A DNA stretch of 64,000 nucleotides from Trueperaceae bacterium (GTDB taxonomy: Bacteria > Deinococcota > Deinococci > Deinococcales > Trueperaceae): NCBI GenBank assembly GCA_002707365.1, contig PAMQ01000013.1, positions 23,392-87,391 of the forward strand, in the 5' to 3' direction. The notes below the pieces were generated by a model. It worked only from the letters and a program-made list of their open reading frames with translations. It was not told the origin of the DNA and did not search any database. Made by a program: the position numbers and the translations under genes. Shown here in pieces: positions 9,696 to 17,327 of this stretch (position 1 is the first letter of the stretch; every line of letters begins with the position of its first letter).

Positions 9696-10772
9696 CTACT
9701 TAGCTTTTGATTTCCTTAGTTCGGTAAGATTCTTATAACCATCGCGATTCAAAAGCTTAATTAGGCCCTGGTTTATGTCACATACCCAGGTTGGGCCGTG
9801 AAAGACAAAGGCAGTATACCCTTGTATCAAGCTAGCCCCAGCAGCAAAACGATCATAGGCATCTTCTGCCGAGAAAATCCCACCGACGGAGATTATCGGA
9901 AGGTCGCTAATGCTGGCTAGTGTCCTTAGTGTCTGCAAAGATAATTCTGAAAGAGGCTTTCCAGAAAGACCACCAGCTTCGTTCAGATTTTTCGTTGTAC
10001 CGGGACGGGTGACAGTTGTGTTAGTTGCAATAATTCCATCTAAAGCATGTTTGTGAGCCAACTCAGCAATCTCTTCTACTCTTCCTGGTTCTAAATCAGG
10101 GGCGATTTTTATCAGAATTGGTTTAAATCCTCGGCTTTCACGAACTTCATGAATAGATTTAAGTATTGATTCAAGGGCTTCAGTGGCTTGGAGCTCTCTA
10201 AGTCTCAAAGTATTTGGAGAACTAACGTTGATGACAAAGTAATCCCCGTGCGACCACAAAACTCTCATTGCGCCAGCGTAATCTTTCGGAGCAAGGTTGT
10301 TAGGAACTATTTTAGTCTTTCCAATATTGATCCCGACAGGGATTTTAGGCCACCTACCCGAACCTCGTAGGAGGGATAATCGTTCTGCGATCGCAGCAGA
10401 ACCCTCATTATTAAAGCCCATACGGTTTATAAGAGCCGAGTTTTCGGGAAGTCGAAATAGCCTGGGCCTGGCATTCCCGACTTGACCTCTAAAAGTGACG
10501 CTCCCGAGTTCAATTGTGCCGAAACCTAGGGCAGCCCAAACGGGGATAGCTAGGCCGTTTTTATCAAGACCTGCAGCTAGACCGACAGGATTTGGGAAAT
10601 CTAACCCCATAACTTGGGTTCGGAGGCGATCGTCAGACACTGGCAGGCGACTAGTCACCCAACTCAATAGGCTGGGCCGCTCGGCTAGATATGAAAGCAA
10701 ACCCATTGTGAGGTCATGAATGTGTTCTGGGTCAAATTTAAAAAGAAGAGGTCGGGCAAAGTGGTGATACAC
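9696..10772 (-). CDS. pyrD: Dihydroorotate dehydrogenase, class 2
   Basis: Quinone-linked oxidation of dihydroorotate to orotate in pyrimidine synthesis, at the membrane. Visible signatures are the N-terminal membrane-association helix (FARPLLFKFDPEHIHDLT), GLDKNG, GSVTFRGQVGNARPR, NRMGFNNEG, the catalytic-Ser motif INVSSPNT typical of class 2, and the FMN-phosphate loop SVGGIFSAEDAYDRFAAGASLIQGY (split here only by its length). The frame is open to an ATG at 10883, but the first about 37 residues have no family counterpart. A GTG at 10770-10772 gives the expected length of about 358 aa, so I use that start. Confidence 0.92.
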   Translation of the reverse strand: MYHHFARPLLFKFDPEHIHDLTMGLLSYLAERPSLLSWVTSRLPVSDDRLRTQVMGLDFPNPVGLAAGLDKNGLAIPVWAALGFGTIELGSVTFRGQVGNARPRLFRLPENSALINRMGFNNEGSAAIAERLSLLRGSGRWPKIPVGINIGKTKIVPNNLAPKDYAGAMRVLWSHGDYFVINVSSPNTLRLRELQATEALESILKSIHEVRESRGFKPILIKIAPDLEPGRVEEIAELAHKHALDGIIATNTTVTRPGTTKNLNEAGGLSGKPLSELSLQTLRTLASISDLPIISVGGIFSAEDAYDRFAAGASLIQGYTAFVFHGPTWVCDINQGLIKLLNRDGYKNLTELRKSKAK

Positions 10773-10913
10773 AAGGACCAGTGTAACTTTGGGGGAGGTA
10801 AATTTCGACGATGTTAAGGTTTTTGGAGGCTCAAGAGATTGTCTTCCTCCTCTTGTACTCAGGTGAGGACAATCCGACATCACGCCTAAGGACCTACCTG
10901 ATAAACTTCTCTA

Positions 10914-11630
10914 GTGAAAGTTAAAACGGGTTTTCTTGTTGTTCAGGACACATTTAAAGGAACTCTTACCGAACTAGGGTATTCGCTAAGAGCTGGTTCT
11001 ATTCTACCTTCTGAGGTAAACCTAGTAGGGTTAGTTAAGTCTTTTCTTAGTTTCTTTAATAATTACGTCGATGATTTGTCGTTAGCCACACAGGCCCTAC
11101 CGCAACTTGCCCATGTCGTTGAGTTGAAAGTTCGACTCCTTCTGCCTAAACCGCCTAAAATAGAAGATGACGAAATAAGCGTTATGGAGGAGACCTTAGA
11201 GGTCATCCTAGAGTTGGAAGCCCTTGAGGGAGCCATAGAATTTCTCCGTAATCAAAGGGAGCAGCGACGCTTAGTTTTACCTGCGCGTGCCGAGAGCCCA
11301 AAATACGACCGACCAAGGCCTCCTACTGATACTTCGGCTCGTAAGCTTGCAGCTCTTATTTCCAGGTTTAGGGTTGGGAGTTATTTCGAAGTTGCTGTTG
11401 AACGCTTCTCTGTCGCTGATGCCGTAAAAAAATTGATCCGATGGTTGCTTCGTAAGCAAAATGGCACCTTTCGTGAACTAGCGGAAGGTTGTGCTTGGCA
11501 AAAGGTCGGCATTCTATTCGCTGGTCTACTCGAGTTGGTGAAGGACGGGCGTGTGCTTGCCAGCCAGGCAGAGGTTTATGGGGCCATCCAAGTCGAGGCC
11601 AATGAATTAGGACAACGGAAAGTCGCCTAA
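10914..11630 (+). CDS. scpA: Segregation and condensation protein A
   Basis: ScpA is the kleisin subunit that bridges the SMC heads in chromosome condensation. The 238-aa protein has the N-terminal kleisin pattern (FKGTLTELGYSLRAGSILPSEVNL split over the first helices), then the LATQALPQLAHVVELKVRLLLP helix typical of ScpA. A central acidic, charged linker is followed by a C-terminal winged-helix region. It is divergent from pyrD. scpB, often adjacent, is not seen here. The GTG start has only a weak ribosome-binding site. Confidence 0.85.
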   Translation: MKVKTGFLVVQDTFKGTLTELGYSLRAGSILPSEVNLVGLVKSFLSFFNNYVDDLSLATQALPQLAHVVELKVRLLLPKPPKIEDDEISVMEETLEVILELEALEGAIEFLRNQREQRRLVLPARAESPKYDRPRPPTDTSARKLAALISRFRVGSYFEVAVERFSVADAVKKLIRWLLRKQNGTFRELAEGCAWQKVGILFAGLLELVKDGRVLASQAEVYGAIQVEANELGQRKVA

Positions 11631-11716
11631 AGAGAGGTTAATTCACTCGATTCGGGGGATACTGGGTTTGCGATTAAGTATGCGGGATTCAGAGATGCAT
11701 AAGGCGGAGGATAAGA

Positions 11717-11983
11717 ATGCACGAAAAAGTAAAGGTTTACACCACTCACTGGTGTGGAGACTGCATAATTACCAAACAGTACCTTTCAAAGCTCAACATT
11801 CCTTTTGAAGAAGTTAATATAGAAGAAGATCAGGATGCCGCGGAATACGTAATGGCGCTGAATGGCGGCCGGAGAAGTGTCCCTACCCTTGTTTATAATG
11901 GCAATGCTACTAGTCTTTCCGGGTTCTCAAGGGCCAAATTAGATAACTTTTTGTCTACCTACGATCTCCCAGATTTAAAGTAG
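11717..11983 (+). CDS. Glutaredoxin/mycoredoxin-like thiol oxidoreductase
   Basis: An 88-aa thioredoxin-fold protein with the redox motif CGDC at residues 13-16 (after THW), the cis-proline loop RSVPTLV, and a terminal helix. The single-domain size and CxxC placed right after the first strand match NrdH/mycoredoxin-type glutaredoxins. GGCGGAGGAT lies just upstream of the ATG as ribosome-binding site. It lies 45 bp before menG but no functional link is evident. Confidence 0.85.
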   Translation: MHEKVKVYTTHWCGDCIITKQYLSKLNIPFEEVNIEEDQDAAEYVMALNGGRRSVPTLVYNGNATSLSGFSRAKLDNFLSTYDLPDLK

Positions 11984-12028
11984 ACCAAATTTGCCGTTCA
12001 TTTTCAAAAGCTAACTGGTACTTATCGC

Positions 12029-12766
12029 GTGGTACCTTTGCTTGTGGGTGCTCAAATAGCTAACCAGAGACAGGTAAAAGCTGAACAAGTGGAAGAAATG
12101 TTTTCATCAATCGCACCGAGATACGATCTAATAAATTCTGTTCTTAGCCTTGGTTTGGATCAGAGGTGGCGATCCCAGGCAGTAAAAGCGGCCTTAGTAG
12201 ATTCACCGTCTAGAATTCTAGATGCCGCAACTGGAACTGGAGATCTTGCATTAGCCATAAAAAGGTATGGCCCAAGAGTCAACGTAGTAGGAGTAGATTT
12301 GTCCGAGCGCATGCTAACTATCGCACGTCGAAAGGCTAATTTACGAGGGCTTAGCATCACCTGGGAAGTAGGTAACGCTAGTGAGCTATCTTACCCGGAT
12401 TGTAGCTTTGGGGCAATAACTATATCTTACGGACTCCGTAATTTAGAGGACGTCGATCAGGGCCTTAATGAGTTCTTTCGCTTGCTCATCCCAGGAGGAA
12501 AATTAGTAATACTGGAATTTACTTCCCCGCCTTCGGGACCGCTAGGTAACTTAGTTAGACTGTACAGTTCCAAGATTATTCCCGCGATCGGGGGTGCTTT
12601 ATCTGGTTATAGAAGCGCATACGAGTATCTTCCTGATTCGATAAAAGGCTTTTTCCACCCATCAATCCTAAGTGAGCATATAGAATTAGCAGGGTTTTGC
12701 AACATTAACTATTGGCGGCAATTCCCGGGTCTATCAGCGGTTCACATAGGGATAAAGCCTATGTGA
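12029..12766 (+). CDS. menG: Demethylmenaquinone methyltransferase (MenG/UbiE)
   Basis: SAM-dependent C-methylation that completes menaquinone. The 245-aa protein has the UbiE opening VEEMFSSIAPRYDLINSVLS, SAM motif I ILDAATGTGDLA, the SYGLRNLED post-motif, and the C-terminal GFCNINYWRQFPGLSAVHIG. The start is given as GTG at 12029; a start several codons later is possible. mqnD and an mqnP-like gene elsewhere in the window complete a futalosine-route menaquinone picture. The final codons lie inside a perfect hairpin (see 12727-12781). Confidence 0.93.
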   Translation: MVPLLVGAQIANQRQVKAEQVEEMFSSIAPRYDLINSVLSLGLDQRWRSQAVKAALVDSPSRILDAATGTGDLALAIKRYGPRVNVVGVDLSERMLTIARRKANLRGLSITWEVGNASELSYPDCSFGAITISYGLRNLEDVDQGLNEFFRLLIPGGKLVILEFTSPPSGPLGNLVRLYSSKIIPAIGGALSGYRSAYEYLPDSIKGFFHPSILSEHIELAGFCNINYWRQFPGLSAVHIGIKPM

Positions 12767-12781
12767 ACCGCTGATAGACCC
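12727..12781 (+). terminator. Perfect 24-bp inverted repeat over the menG stop codon
   Basis: Arms 12727-12750 and 12758-12781 are exact reverse complements of 24 bp with a 7-nt loop (GATAAAG). The left arm and part of the right arm encode the last about 14 residues of MenG, and the TGA lies within the right arm. There is no downstream T-run, so it is not a textbook intrinsic terminator. It may act as a 3'-end stabiliser or reflect a fold-back duplication. Confidence 0.75.
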
Positions 12782-13111
12782 AAAGTTAGGTCGAGATTAA
12801 TGCAATTAAGCTCCCAATGGATAACAATCAACAAGCTTTAGAGATTAGGCCTGATAATTTACGGGAAGGACAATCAATAATCTGCCAAGATCTATCGTAA
12901 CTTCAGGCTGGTAGCTTCATGCAGCATAAGATTGGAAAGAGATGCCAATCAGGACGGGCACAATTCGCTTTACAAAGTCTGACAATTCGTGATTGACGTT
13001 AGGCGCTCATTAATCTTTCAAATACTTAGCTTCAACATGGTTTTGGTTTCGTTAAATCCTTGGAAAAGGAGATAGATCGTTTCTGCAAACACGAGGCTTA
13101 AGCAACCATTT
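12782..13111. other. 330-bp intergenic spacer, nothing recognised
   Basis: Between the menG hairpin and the GidA-like gene I see no open frame with protein character, no tRNA and no repeat. An AAAAGGAGATAG sequence at about 13065-13075 resembles a ribosome-binding site but is about 40 nt before the ATG used downstream. Confidence 0.5.
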
Positions 13112-13888
13112 ATGGCATCTGGGGGGTATCACTTGAAAGTAGATAGAGGTCTGGGGATTAGTACTAGCGGATATGAGATCATCATTGTTGGGGCCGGAAT
13201 AGTTGGAAGTGAGGCAGCTTTTGTGTGTGCCTCTAAGGGCATCAAAACTCTTTTAGTTACGACAAGCCTGGACTCGGTTTATGCTTTAGGAGCAAGAGTC
13301 GGACAATTAAAACCCGCACCTGACACCCTTATGGCTAGTCTGCTGGACGGGAACATGGGCGCAAGTCAACCCGATGGCGCCGTATTGCGAGTCAAGGCTA
13401 AATACATTCTTGAGAGTTTAGAGAGCCTTCATCTATTACAATCCAACGTTACAGATTTGATATGGACCGAAACCAGGCTAGGTGGTGTTGTGACGTGGGA
13501 AGGAGTGGTTCGATTTGCGCCAAGAGTGGCCCTTTGCGTCGGCAGCTTTCTTAAAGCTCGTTTGAGTTCTGGAAGCGTCATTGAGGTAGCCGGCAGGCTT
13601 AGCGAAATGGCCTACGATGATCTTTTTTTAAACTTGATCAAATACGGATATGCGTTTGAGAACACTAGCGTTGAATTTCCAAAAGAGTGTGGGGCGCTGC
13701 CCTATACTGTAACTTTTCAACGGTTCGGGCTGCATGAACTCGGGCAGGACGGATTCACCCTTAAAAGGACCCCAGGCCTATACAGTGCTGGCGTTTGTGT
13801 AAATGGCGAACTTCCTTATGAAATTGCTGCTAATACGGGACGTAAATTAGGGATAACGCTAGCTTCCGCGATGAACGAAGAGGGTTGA
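13112..13888 (+). CDS. Short GidA-related FAD protein (Thermus/Deinococcus type)
   Basis: A 258-aa Rossmann-fold flavoprotein related to MnmG/TrmFO but lacking their C-terminal tRNA-binding part. The FAD motif VGAGIVGSEAAF is at about 31-42. The core RAKYILESLESLHLLQ-like segment, VVTWEG, ALCVGSFLKARL and GLYSAGVCV near the end correspond closely to the structurally known 'GidA-related protein' of Thermus thermophilus. Its biological role is not established. The ATG at 13112 adds about 22 residues before the FAD fold, so a later start is plausible. This gene is one of the better phylum markers in the window. Confidence 0.85.
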   Translation: MASGGYHLKVDRGLGISTSGYEIIIVGAGIVGSEAAFVCASKGIKTLLVTTSLDSVYALGARVGQLKPAPDTLMASLLDGNMGASQPDGAVLRVKAKYILESLESLHLLQSNVTDLIWTETRLGGVVTWEGVVRFAPRVALCVGSFLKARLSSGSVIEVAGRLSEMAYDDLFLNLIKYGYAFENTSVEFPKECGALPYTVTFQRFGLHELGQDGFTLKRTPGLYSAGVCVNGELPYEIAANTGRKLGITLASAMNEEG

Positions 13889-13963
13889 GTCCTCCTAAGC
13901 GATTTAGGGGGGGTTCTACCTTTTTTGAGGTTTGACTTAGTTTGGTACTGGTTAGTTGGGGGC

Positions 13964-14512
13964 TTAGGAAGCGTTAAATAGCGTAATGAATAACGCAAAA
14001 AGCGAGGTCGGTAAAAAAAATACCGTCCCCAGATACAACAAAAATGTAGGGCGGGTCTTCGTAGGCGATAGGGTTTTTATTGCTCCGTGGATAATGACCA
14101 GGTGCCAAATTGATAATGCAATCCCGAAAAACAAAATACCCGGTGCCGGCATGAGCCATGCCAGCGGCGAAAATAACAAAGCTATGAATCCAATTGGGAT
14201 CCATGCCAAAGCAACAATTTCCCAAGCAACAAGACCAATATAAGCGGTGTTCATAATTATGAAACCGCCAATCAGCCAAATTAAAATCAAATAGACTAGG
14301 CCAAGGGGGATGGCAAGGGCTGAAAATACAGTAATTGGTCCCGAGGTGAACAAGTTATTGATAGCTACAGCAAAAAAAGTAACACCTAAGGTGCTAGAAA
14401 TAACAGAAACAATAAGGGTTTTAGTTAATGTTGATCGTCTAGCAACATGTTGGTTAAACAGTACCGCCGGTTGGGTCGTTGCGTCCCAAGCGGTTACCAG
14501 GACTTGAAGCAT
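13964..14512 (-). CDS. Yip1-like integral membrane protein
   Basis: A 182-aa hydrophobic protein with about five transmembrane helices (for example TLIVSVISSTLGVTFFAVAI, AIPLGLVYLILIWLIGGFII and LAWIPIGFIALLFSPLAW). The N-terminal region and overall pattern resemble bacterial YIP1-domain proteins, whose function is unknown. It lies between the GidA-like gene (convergent) and mqnD (same strand, 66 bp). No catalytic residues are evident, so the call is structural. Confidence 0.65.
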   Translation of the reverse strand: MLQVLVTAWDATTQPAVLFNQHVARRSTLTKTLIVSVISSTLGVTFFAVAINNLFTSGPITVFSALAIPLGLVYLILIWLIGGFIIMNTAYIGLVAWEIVALAWIPIGFIALLFSPLAWLMPAPGILFFGIALSIWHLVIIHGAIKTLSPTKTRPTFLLYLGTVFFLPTSLFALFITLFNAS

Positions 14513-14578
14513 AACAGTTTATACCACCGCCATGGTTCTGGCTTTGGTCAGCCCAGTTGGGGCAAGAATAATTTTAGT

Positions 14579-15415
14579 TTAAGCCGTTAAAAATAAATCC
14601 TGAGGGACCTTTGGAATTAGATTCCGTTCGGCCGACAATTCTAGTAAGGCACGGCAGGCAGCCCTACCCGAGGGTCCAAGATCAATGCTGAAATCATTCA
14701 CGTAGAGGTCAATATGTTGTTGTCGCACTTCGGCACTCATTTCCTGAGCGTGCTCTGCAATGTAGGAATTAGCTTCTGATAGGTGCTGCTGACCAAACTC
14801 TAGGCTTTCTCGGATGATTTCTTCGATTCTGAGCAAGCGTTGCCAACCTAGTTCCCTCTTAGCAGCAATCCCCCCTAAAGGGATTGGAAGGCCCGTGCTT
14901 TCTTCCCACCATGCTCCCAAGTCAATGTATTTGTAGAGACCTAAGTCTTCGTATGTAAACCGACTTTCATGGATGATTAGGCCAGCATCCACCTCACCAG
15001 AAGAAACGGAAGGCATAATCATGTCGTAACGAACCGGAACCATTTTTATGGTGTCTGGTTGCGAAAGGCGGAGTAGTAAATGTGCCGTTGTTAAGGAGCC
15101 AGGTATCGCAACTGTTTTTCCCTCTAAGTCAGAGAGCGGTTCGCGTGAAACTACCAAGGGGCCGACCCCTCGCCCTAGGGCTCCTCCAGCTCCTAGCATG
15201 ACGTATTTCGATGCAACATGGCCGAAGGCGTTGTAGCTTATTTTTGCAACGTCGATCGTGTTAGTTATTGCTAGGGAGTTTAGAGACTGAATGTCATCAA
15301 TATGGAGATTCCAATTAATTTCAGCACCAACGTACTTGTGGGCTAGGCCATAAAAAATTAGGGTGTCGTTAGGGCAGGGCGAGAAGCCGAGTGAGAGTGT
15401 ATTTGAAGATTTCAT
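14579..15415 (-). CDS. mqnD: 1,4-dihydroxy-6-naphthoate synthase (futalosine pathway)
   Basis: MqnD converts cyclic dehypoxanthinyl futalosine to 1,4-dihydroxy-6-naphthoate in menaquinone synthesis. The 278-aa periplasmic-binding-like protein shows the family opening GFSPCPNDTLIFYGLAH, DVAKISYNAFGHV, GLIIHESRFTYEDLGL and DLGAWWEESTGLPIPLGGIA, which separates MqnD from MqnA. It is four bases downstream of the CoA-binding protein gene on the same strand, so the two are probably cotranscribed. Confidence 0.92.
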   Translation of the reverse strand: MKSSNTLSLGFSPCPNDTLIFYGLAHKYVGAEINWNLHIDDIQSLNSLAITNTIDVAKISYNAFGHVASKYVMLGAGGALGRGVGPLVVSREPLSDLEGKTVAIPGSLTTAHLLLRLSQPDTIKMVPVRYDMIMPSVSSGEVDAGLIIHESRFTYEDLGLYKYIDLGAWWEESTGLPIPLGGIAAKRELGWQRLLRIEEIIRESLEFGQQHLSEANSYIAEHAQEMSAEVRQQHIDLYVNDFSIDLGPSGRAACRALLELSAERNLIPKVPQDLFLTA

Positions 15416-15419
15416 AAGG

Positions 15420-15839
15420 CTAATTTAAGCGGTTATGTTCTGTAAATATACATCGTTGTTGAATCACTGTTATGCCTGCGTTATAAAGTTCGCAGGTGAC
15501 TTTAGGATCGTGTGAGCCGGGCTGGAACCAAGCTAAACGAGGAAGAGGCTTTAGGGCTAGAATTTCGGGAAGATGTGCGAGTAGAAGATGGCTGGCTCGA
15601 AAGATATTGATAGTGTCCAGGGGTTCATCAATTTCGGAAAGGGAAGCGACGAAAGGGCGGTTCTCAAGGCTTTTGCCAAGATAGGTAGGATTTACTGGAA
15701 AAATAGAAAATCTTACCTGATGAAGGTATGTGCTCACGTAGTATCCTGCCCTTAGAGAATTTAGGCTAGCACCGAGAATTGCAATGCGGTTCATCTGGTC
15801 AAATATTTTTCTAAGATAACTGTCGGTGAGGTCCACCAT
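15420..15839 (-). CDS. CoA-binding domain protein (YccU-like)
   Basis: A 139-aa single-domain Rossmann-like protein with the CoA-binding pattern IAILGASLNSLRAGYYVSTYL, then FPVNPTYLGKSLENRPFVASLSEI and a terminal region ending VIQQRCIFTEH. It matches the small CoA_binding_2 proteins known structurally from Thermus. Function is unassigned; these proteins bind CoA but lack a catalytic partner domain. It precedes mqnD by 4 bp and is divergent from infC. Confidence 0.85.
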   Translation of the reverse strand: MVDLTDSYLRKIFDQMNRIAILGASLNSLRAGYYVSTYLHQVRFSIFPVNPTYLGKSLENRPFVASLSEIDEPLDTINIFRASHLLLAHLPEILALKPLPRLAWFQPGSHDPKVTCELYNAGITVIQQRCIFTEHNRLN

Positions 15840-15893
15840 CTAATTAAACCACCATACACGTTATGCAGATTAAACTACTTGACTCGATCTCCG

Positions 15894-15922
15894 TTGAACG
15901 GGATCTCTTTTTCTGCTACACT
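15894..15922 (+). promoter_or_regulatory. Promoter of the infC-rpmI-rplT operon
   Basis: TTGAAC at 15894-15899 and TACACT at 15917-15922 are separated by exactly 17 bp, a good housekeeping-sigma pair. Transcription would start near 15929, leaving a leader of about 65 nt before the proposed IF-3 start. Any IF-3 start upstream of 15929 would then lie outside the transcript. Confidence 0.65.
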
Positions 15923-15946
15923 TACTCGCCGTGACTTTTTAAGTCG

Positions 15947-15969
15947 GCGTTTAGGCGCACGGCTAGTAC
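15947..15969 (+). promoter_or_regulatory. Leader stem-loop upstream of infC
   Basis: In the leader, CGCCG and ACTT pair with AAGTCGGCG with a small bulge, giving an imperfect stem-loop ahead of the infC Shine-Dalgarno. infC operons are known to be autoregulated by IF-3 or by ribosomal protein L20 binding the leader; whether this stem does so is inference. Confidence 0.3.
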
Positions 15970-15992
15970 CATCAAAACTGGAGGTGGAGTTT

Positions 15993-16538
15993 ATATCGAG
16001 AGAGATGAAAGTCAATGATCAGATTCGTGCTCGCCAGGTAAGGTTTATTGATTCTGGTGGACAACAACAAGGTATTCTCGATACTAAAGACGCGCTTAGT
16101 CGGGCTCGAGAAGAGGGTTTGGATCTAGTGTTAGTTGGGGAGAACTCCCAGCCCCCAGTGGCTCGCATGATGGACTACGGTAAGTATAGATACGAAATAC
16201 AGCAACAGGCCAAGGAGGCTCGTAAGCGCGCCAAGAACCAAGAGATGAAATCAATCAAGTTCCGAATTAAGATAGAGGAGCACGATTACACAACCAAGGT
16301 TAACCATATCAAGAGATTTTTGAAAAGTGGTCACAAGGTAAAGGTAGTAATAATGTTCAGAGGAAGAGAGCGCACTCATCCAGAGCTTGGTAAAGAAATT
16401 CTCAATAGAGTCTCGCATGACGTGGGTGAAATAGCTGCTATAGATTCACCGCCAACTCTTGCTGGTATGGATATGACCATGACTCTCCGGTCTGTTACGG
16501 GACGGGTATCCCCGGATAAAGAGCCGGCTTCGGAATAA
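15993..16538 (+). CDS. infC: Translation initiation factor IF-3, probable AUA start
   Basis: IF-3 binds the 30S subunit and checks start codon choice. The N domain (VNDQIRARQVRFIDSGGQQQGI), the Lys/Arg-rich linker and the C domain (IKFRIKIEEHDYTTKVNHI, VMFRGRERTHPELG) are all present. The frame is open to a TTG at 15879, but that start lies in the promoter. I place the start at ATA 15993, six bases after GGAGGTGG. This gives an N-terminus (M)SREMKVNDQIRAR that aligns with the known Bacillus form starting at AUU. The alternative is ATG 16005. rpmI and rplT follow directly. Confidence 0.9.
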   Translation: MSREMKVNDQIRARQVRFIDSGGQQQGILDTKDALSRAREEGLDLVLVGENSQPPVARMMDYGKYRYEIQQQAKEARKRAKNQEMKSIKFRIKIEEHDYTTKVNHIKRFLKSGHKVKVVIMFRGRERTHPELGKEILNRVSHDVGEIAAIDSPPTLAGMDMTMTLRSVTGRVSPDKEPASE

Positions 16539-16583
16539 ATTTAGCGATAAAAGTGGTACTGTCGACATGAGGAGAATGAGCTG

Positions 16584-16781
16584 ATGCCGAAATTAAAGAC
16601 CCATAAGGGCACCAAAGCCCGTGTGAAAATCACAGGGCGAGGTAAAGTAAAGGCGATGAAGTCGGGGAAGCGACACCTGAACTTCAAGAAATCAGGCAAA
16701 CGTATTAGACAAGGTCGGAACGGCCTCGTCATTGCAGATTCTGAAGCGAAACGCCTCAAAGCGTTGTTGCCTTACGAGTAG
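16584..16781 (+). CDS. rpmI: 50S ribosomal protein L35
   Basis: A 65-aa basic protein with the L35 pattern [20 protein letters not shown], then [22 protein letters not shown] ribosome-binding site lies upstream of the ATG. It sits in the classical infC-rpmI-rplT order with rplT 11 bp downstream. Confidence 0.96.
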   Translation: MPKLKTHKGTKARVKITGRGKVKAMKSGKRHLNFKKSGKRIRQGRNGLVIADSEAKRLKALLPYE

Positions 16782-16792
16782 GAGTATCTGTT

Positions 16793-17143
16793 ATGCCAAG
16801 AGCTAAGACTGGAACAGTTCGTAGGGCTCGTCACAAAAAGACCCTTAAACAAGCCAAGGGTTTTTGGGGCAGGCGGTCCAAAAACTATAAGACAGCTCAT
16901 CAAACCTTGCTTAATGCTGCAGATTATCAATACCGAGATAGACGAAATCGCAAGAATGATTTTAGGAGACTCTGGATTTCGAGAATTAATGCCGCTGCTC
17001 GGAAAGAGGGGACTACCTATTCTAGCTTGATGTTTGGACTCCGAAAGCTAGGAGTTGAGATAAATCGTAAAGTTTTGGCTGATCTAGCAGTTCGTGAACC
17101 TGAAGCTTTTCGTAGCCTAACCCAAACAGTAAAAACCTCATAA
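16793..17143 (+). CDS. rplT: 50S ribosomal protein L20
   Basis: A 116-aa L20 with [20 protein letters not shown] near the N-terminus and [21 protein letters not shown] in the middle, both signature segments that contact 23S rRNA. L20 is an assembly protein and in several bacteria represses this operon through the leader. It is the last gene of the operon and is followed by a terminator. Confidence 0.97.
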   Translation: MPRAKTGTVRRARHKKTLKQAKGFWGRRSKNYKTAHQTLLNAADYQYRDRRNRKNDFRRLWISRINAAARKEGTTYSSLMFGLRKLGVEINRKVLADLAVREPEAFRSLTQTVKTS

Positions 17144-17156
17144 GGATTAGGGGGCC

Positions 17157-17179
17157 AGGTGGTCTCAGGGCTACCTTTT
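17157..17179 (+). terminator. Intrinsic terminator after rplT
   Basis: AGGTGGTC (17157-17164) pairs with GGCTACCT (17169-17176), including two G-U pairs, around a TCAG tetraloop. A TTTT tract follows immediately. It lies 14 bp after the L20 stop codon. Confidence 0.6.
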
Positions 17180-17327
17180 CTGACAGCCAAATAAATTTTA
17201 GCTTTGCGGGGTTTCTGATTGAGTCAAAGTAAAAATGGTGGGAAATATCTCACCAAAGAATGGGGCCTATCCGAACCAAAGGATTTGGGCATCAATGTAG
17301 GTAGCCTGATACAAGTATGATTAACCT

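Noticed and set aside
10773..10883. Longer PyrD reading from ATG 10883
   Set aside because: About 37 extra residues without similarity to class 2 enzymes; GTG at 10772 gives the usual N-terminus.
15879..15992. Longer IF-3 reading from TTG 15879
   Set aside because: The TTG overlaps the promoter region and the extra residues have no counterpart in IF-3; a strong Shine-Dalgarno lies further downstream.
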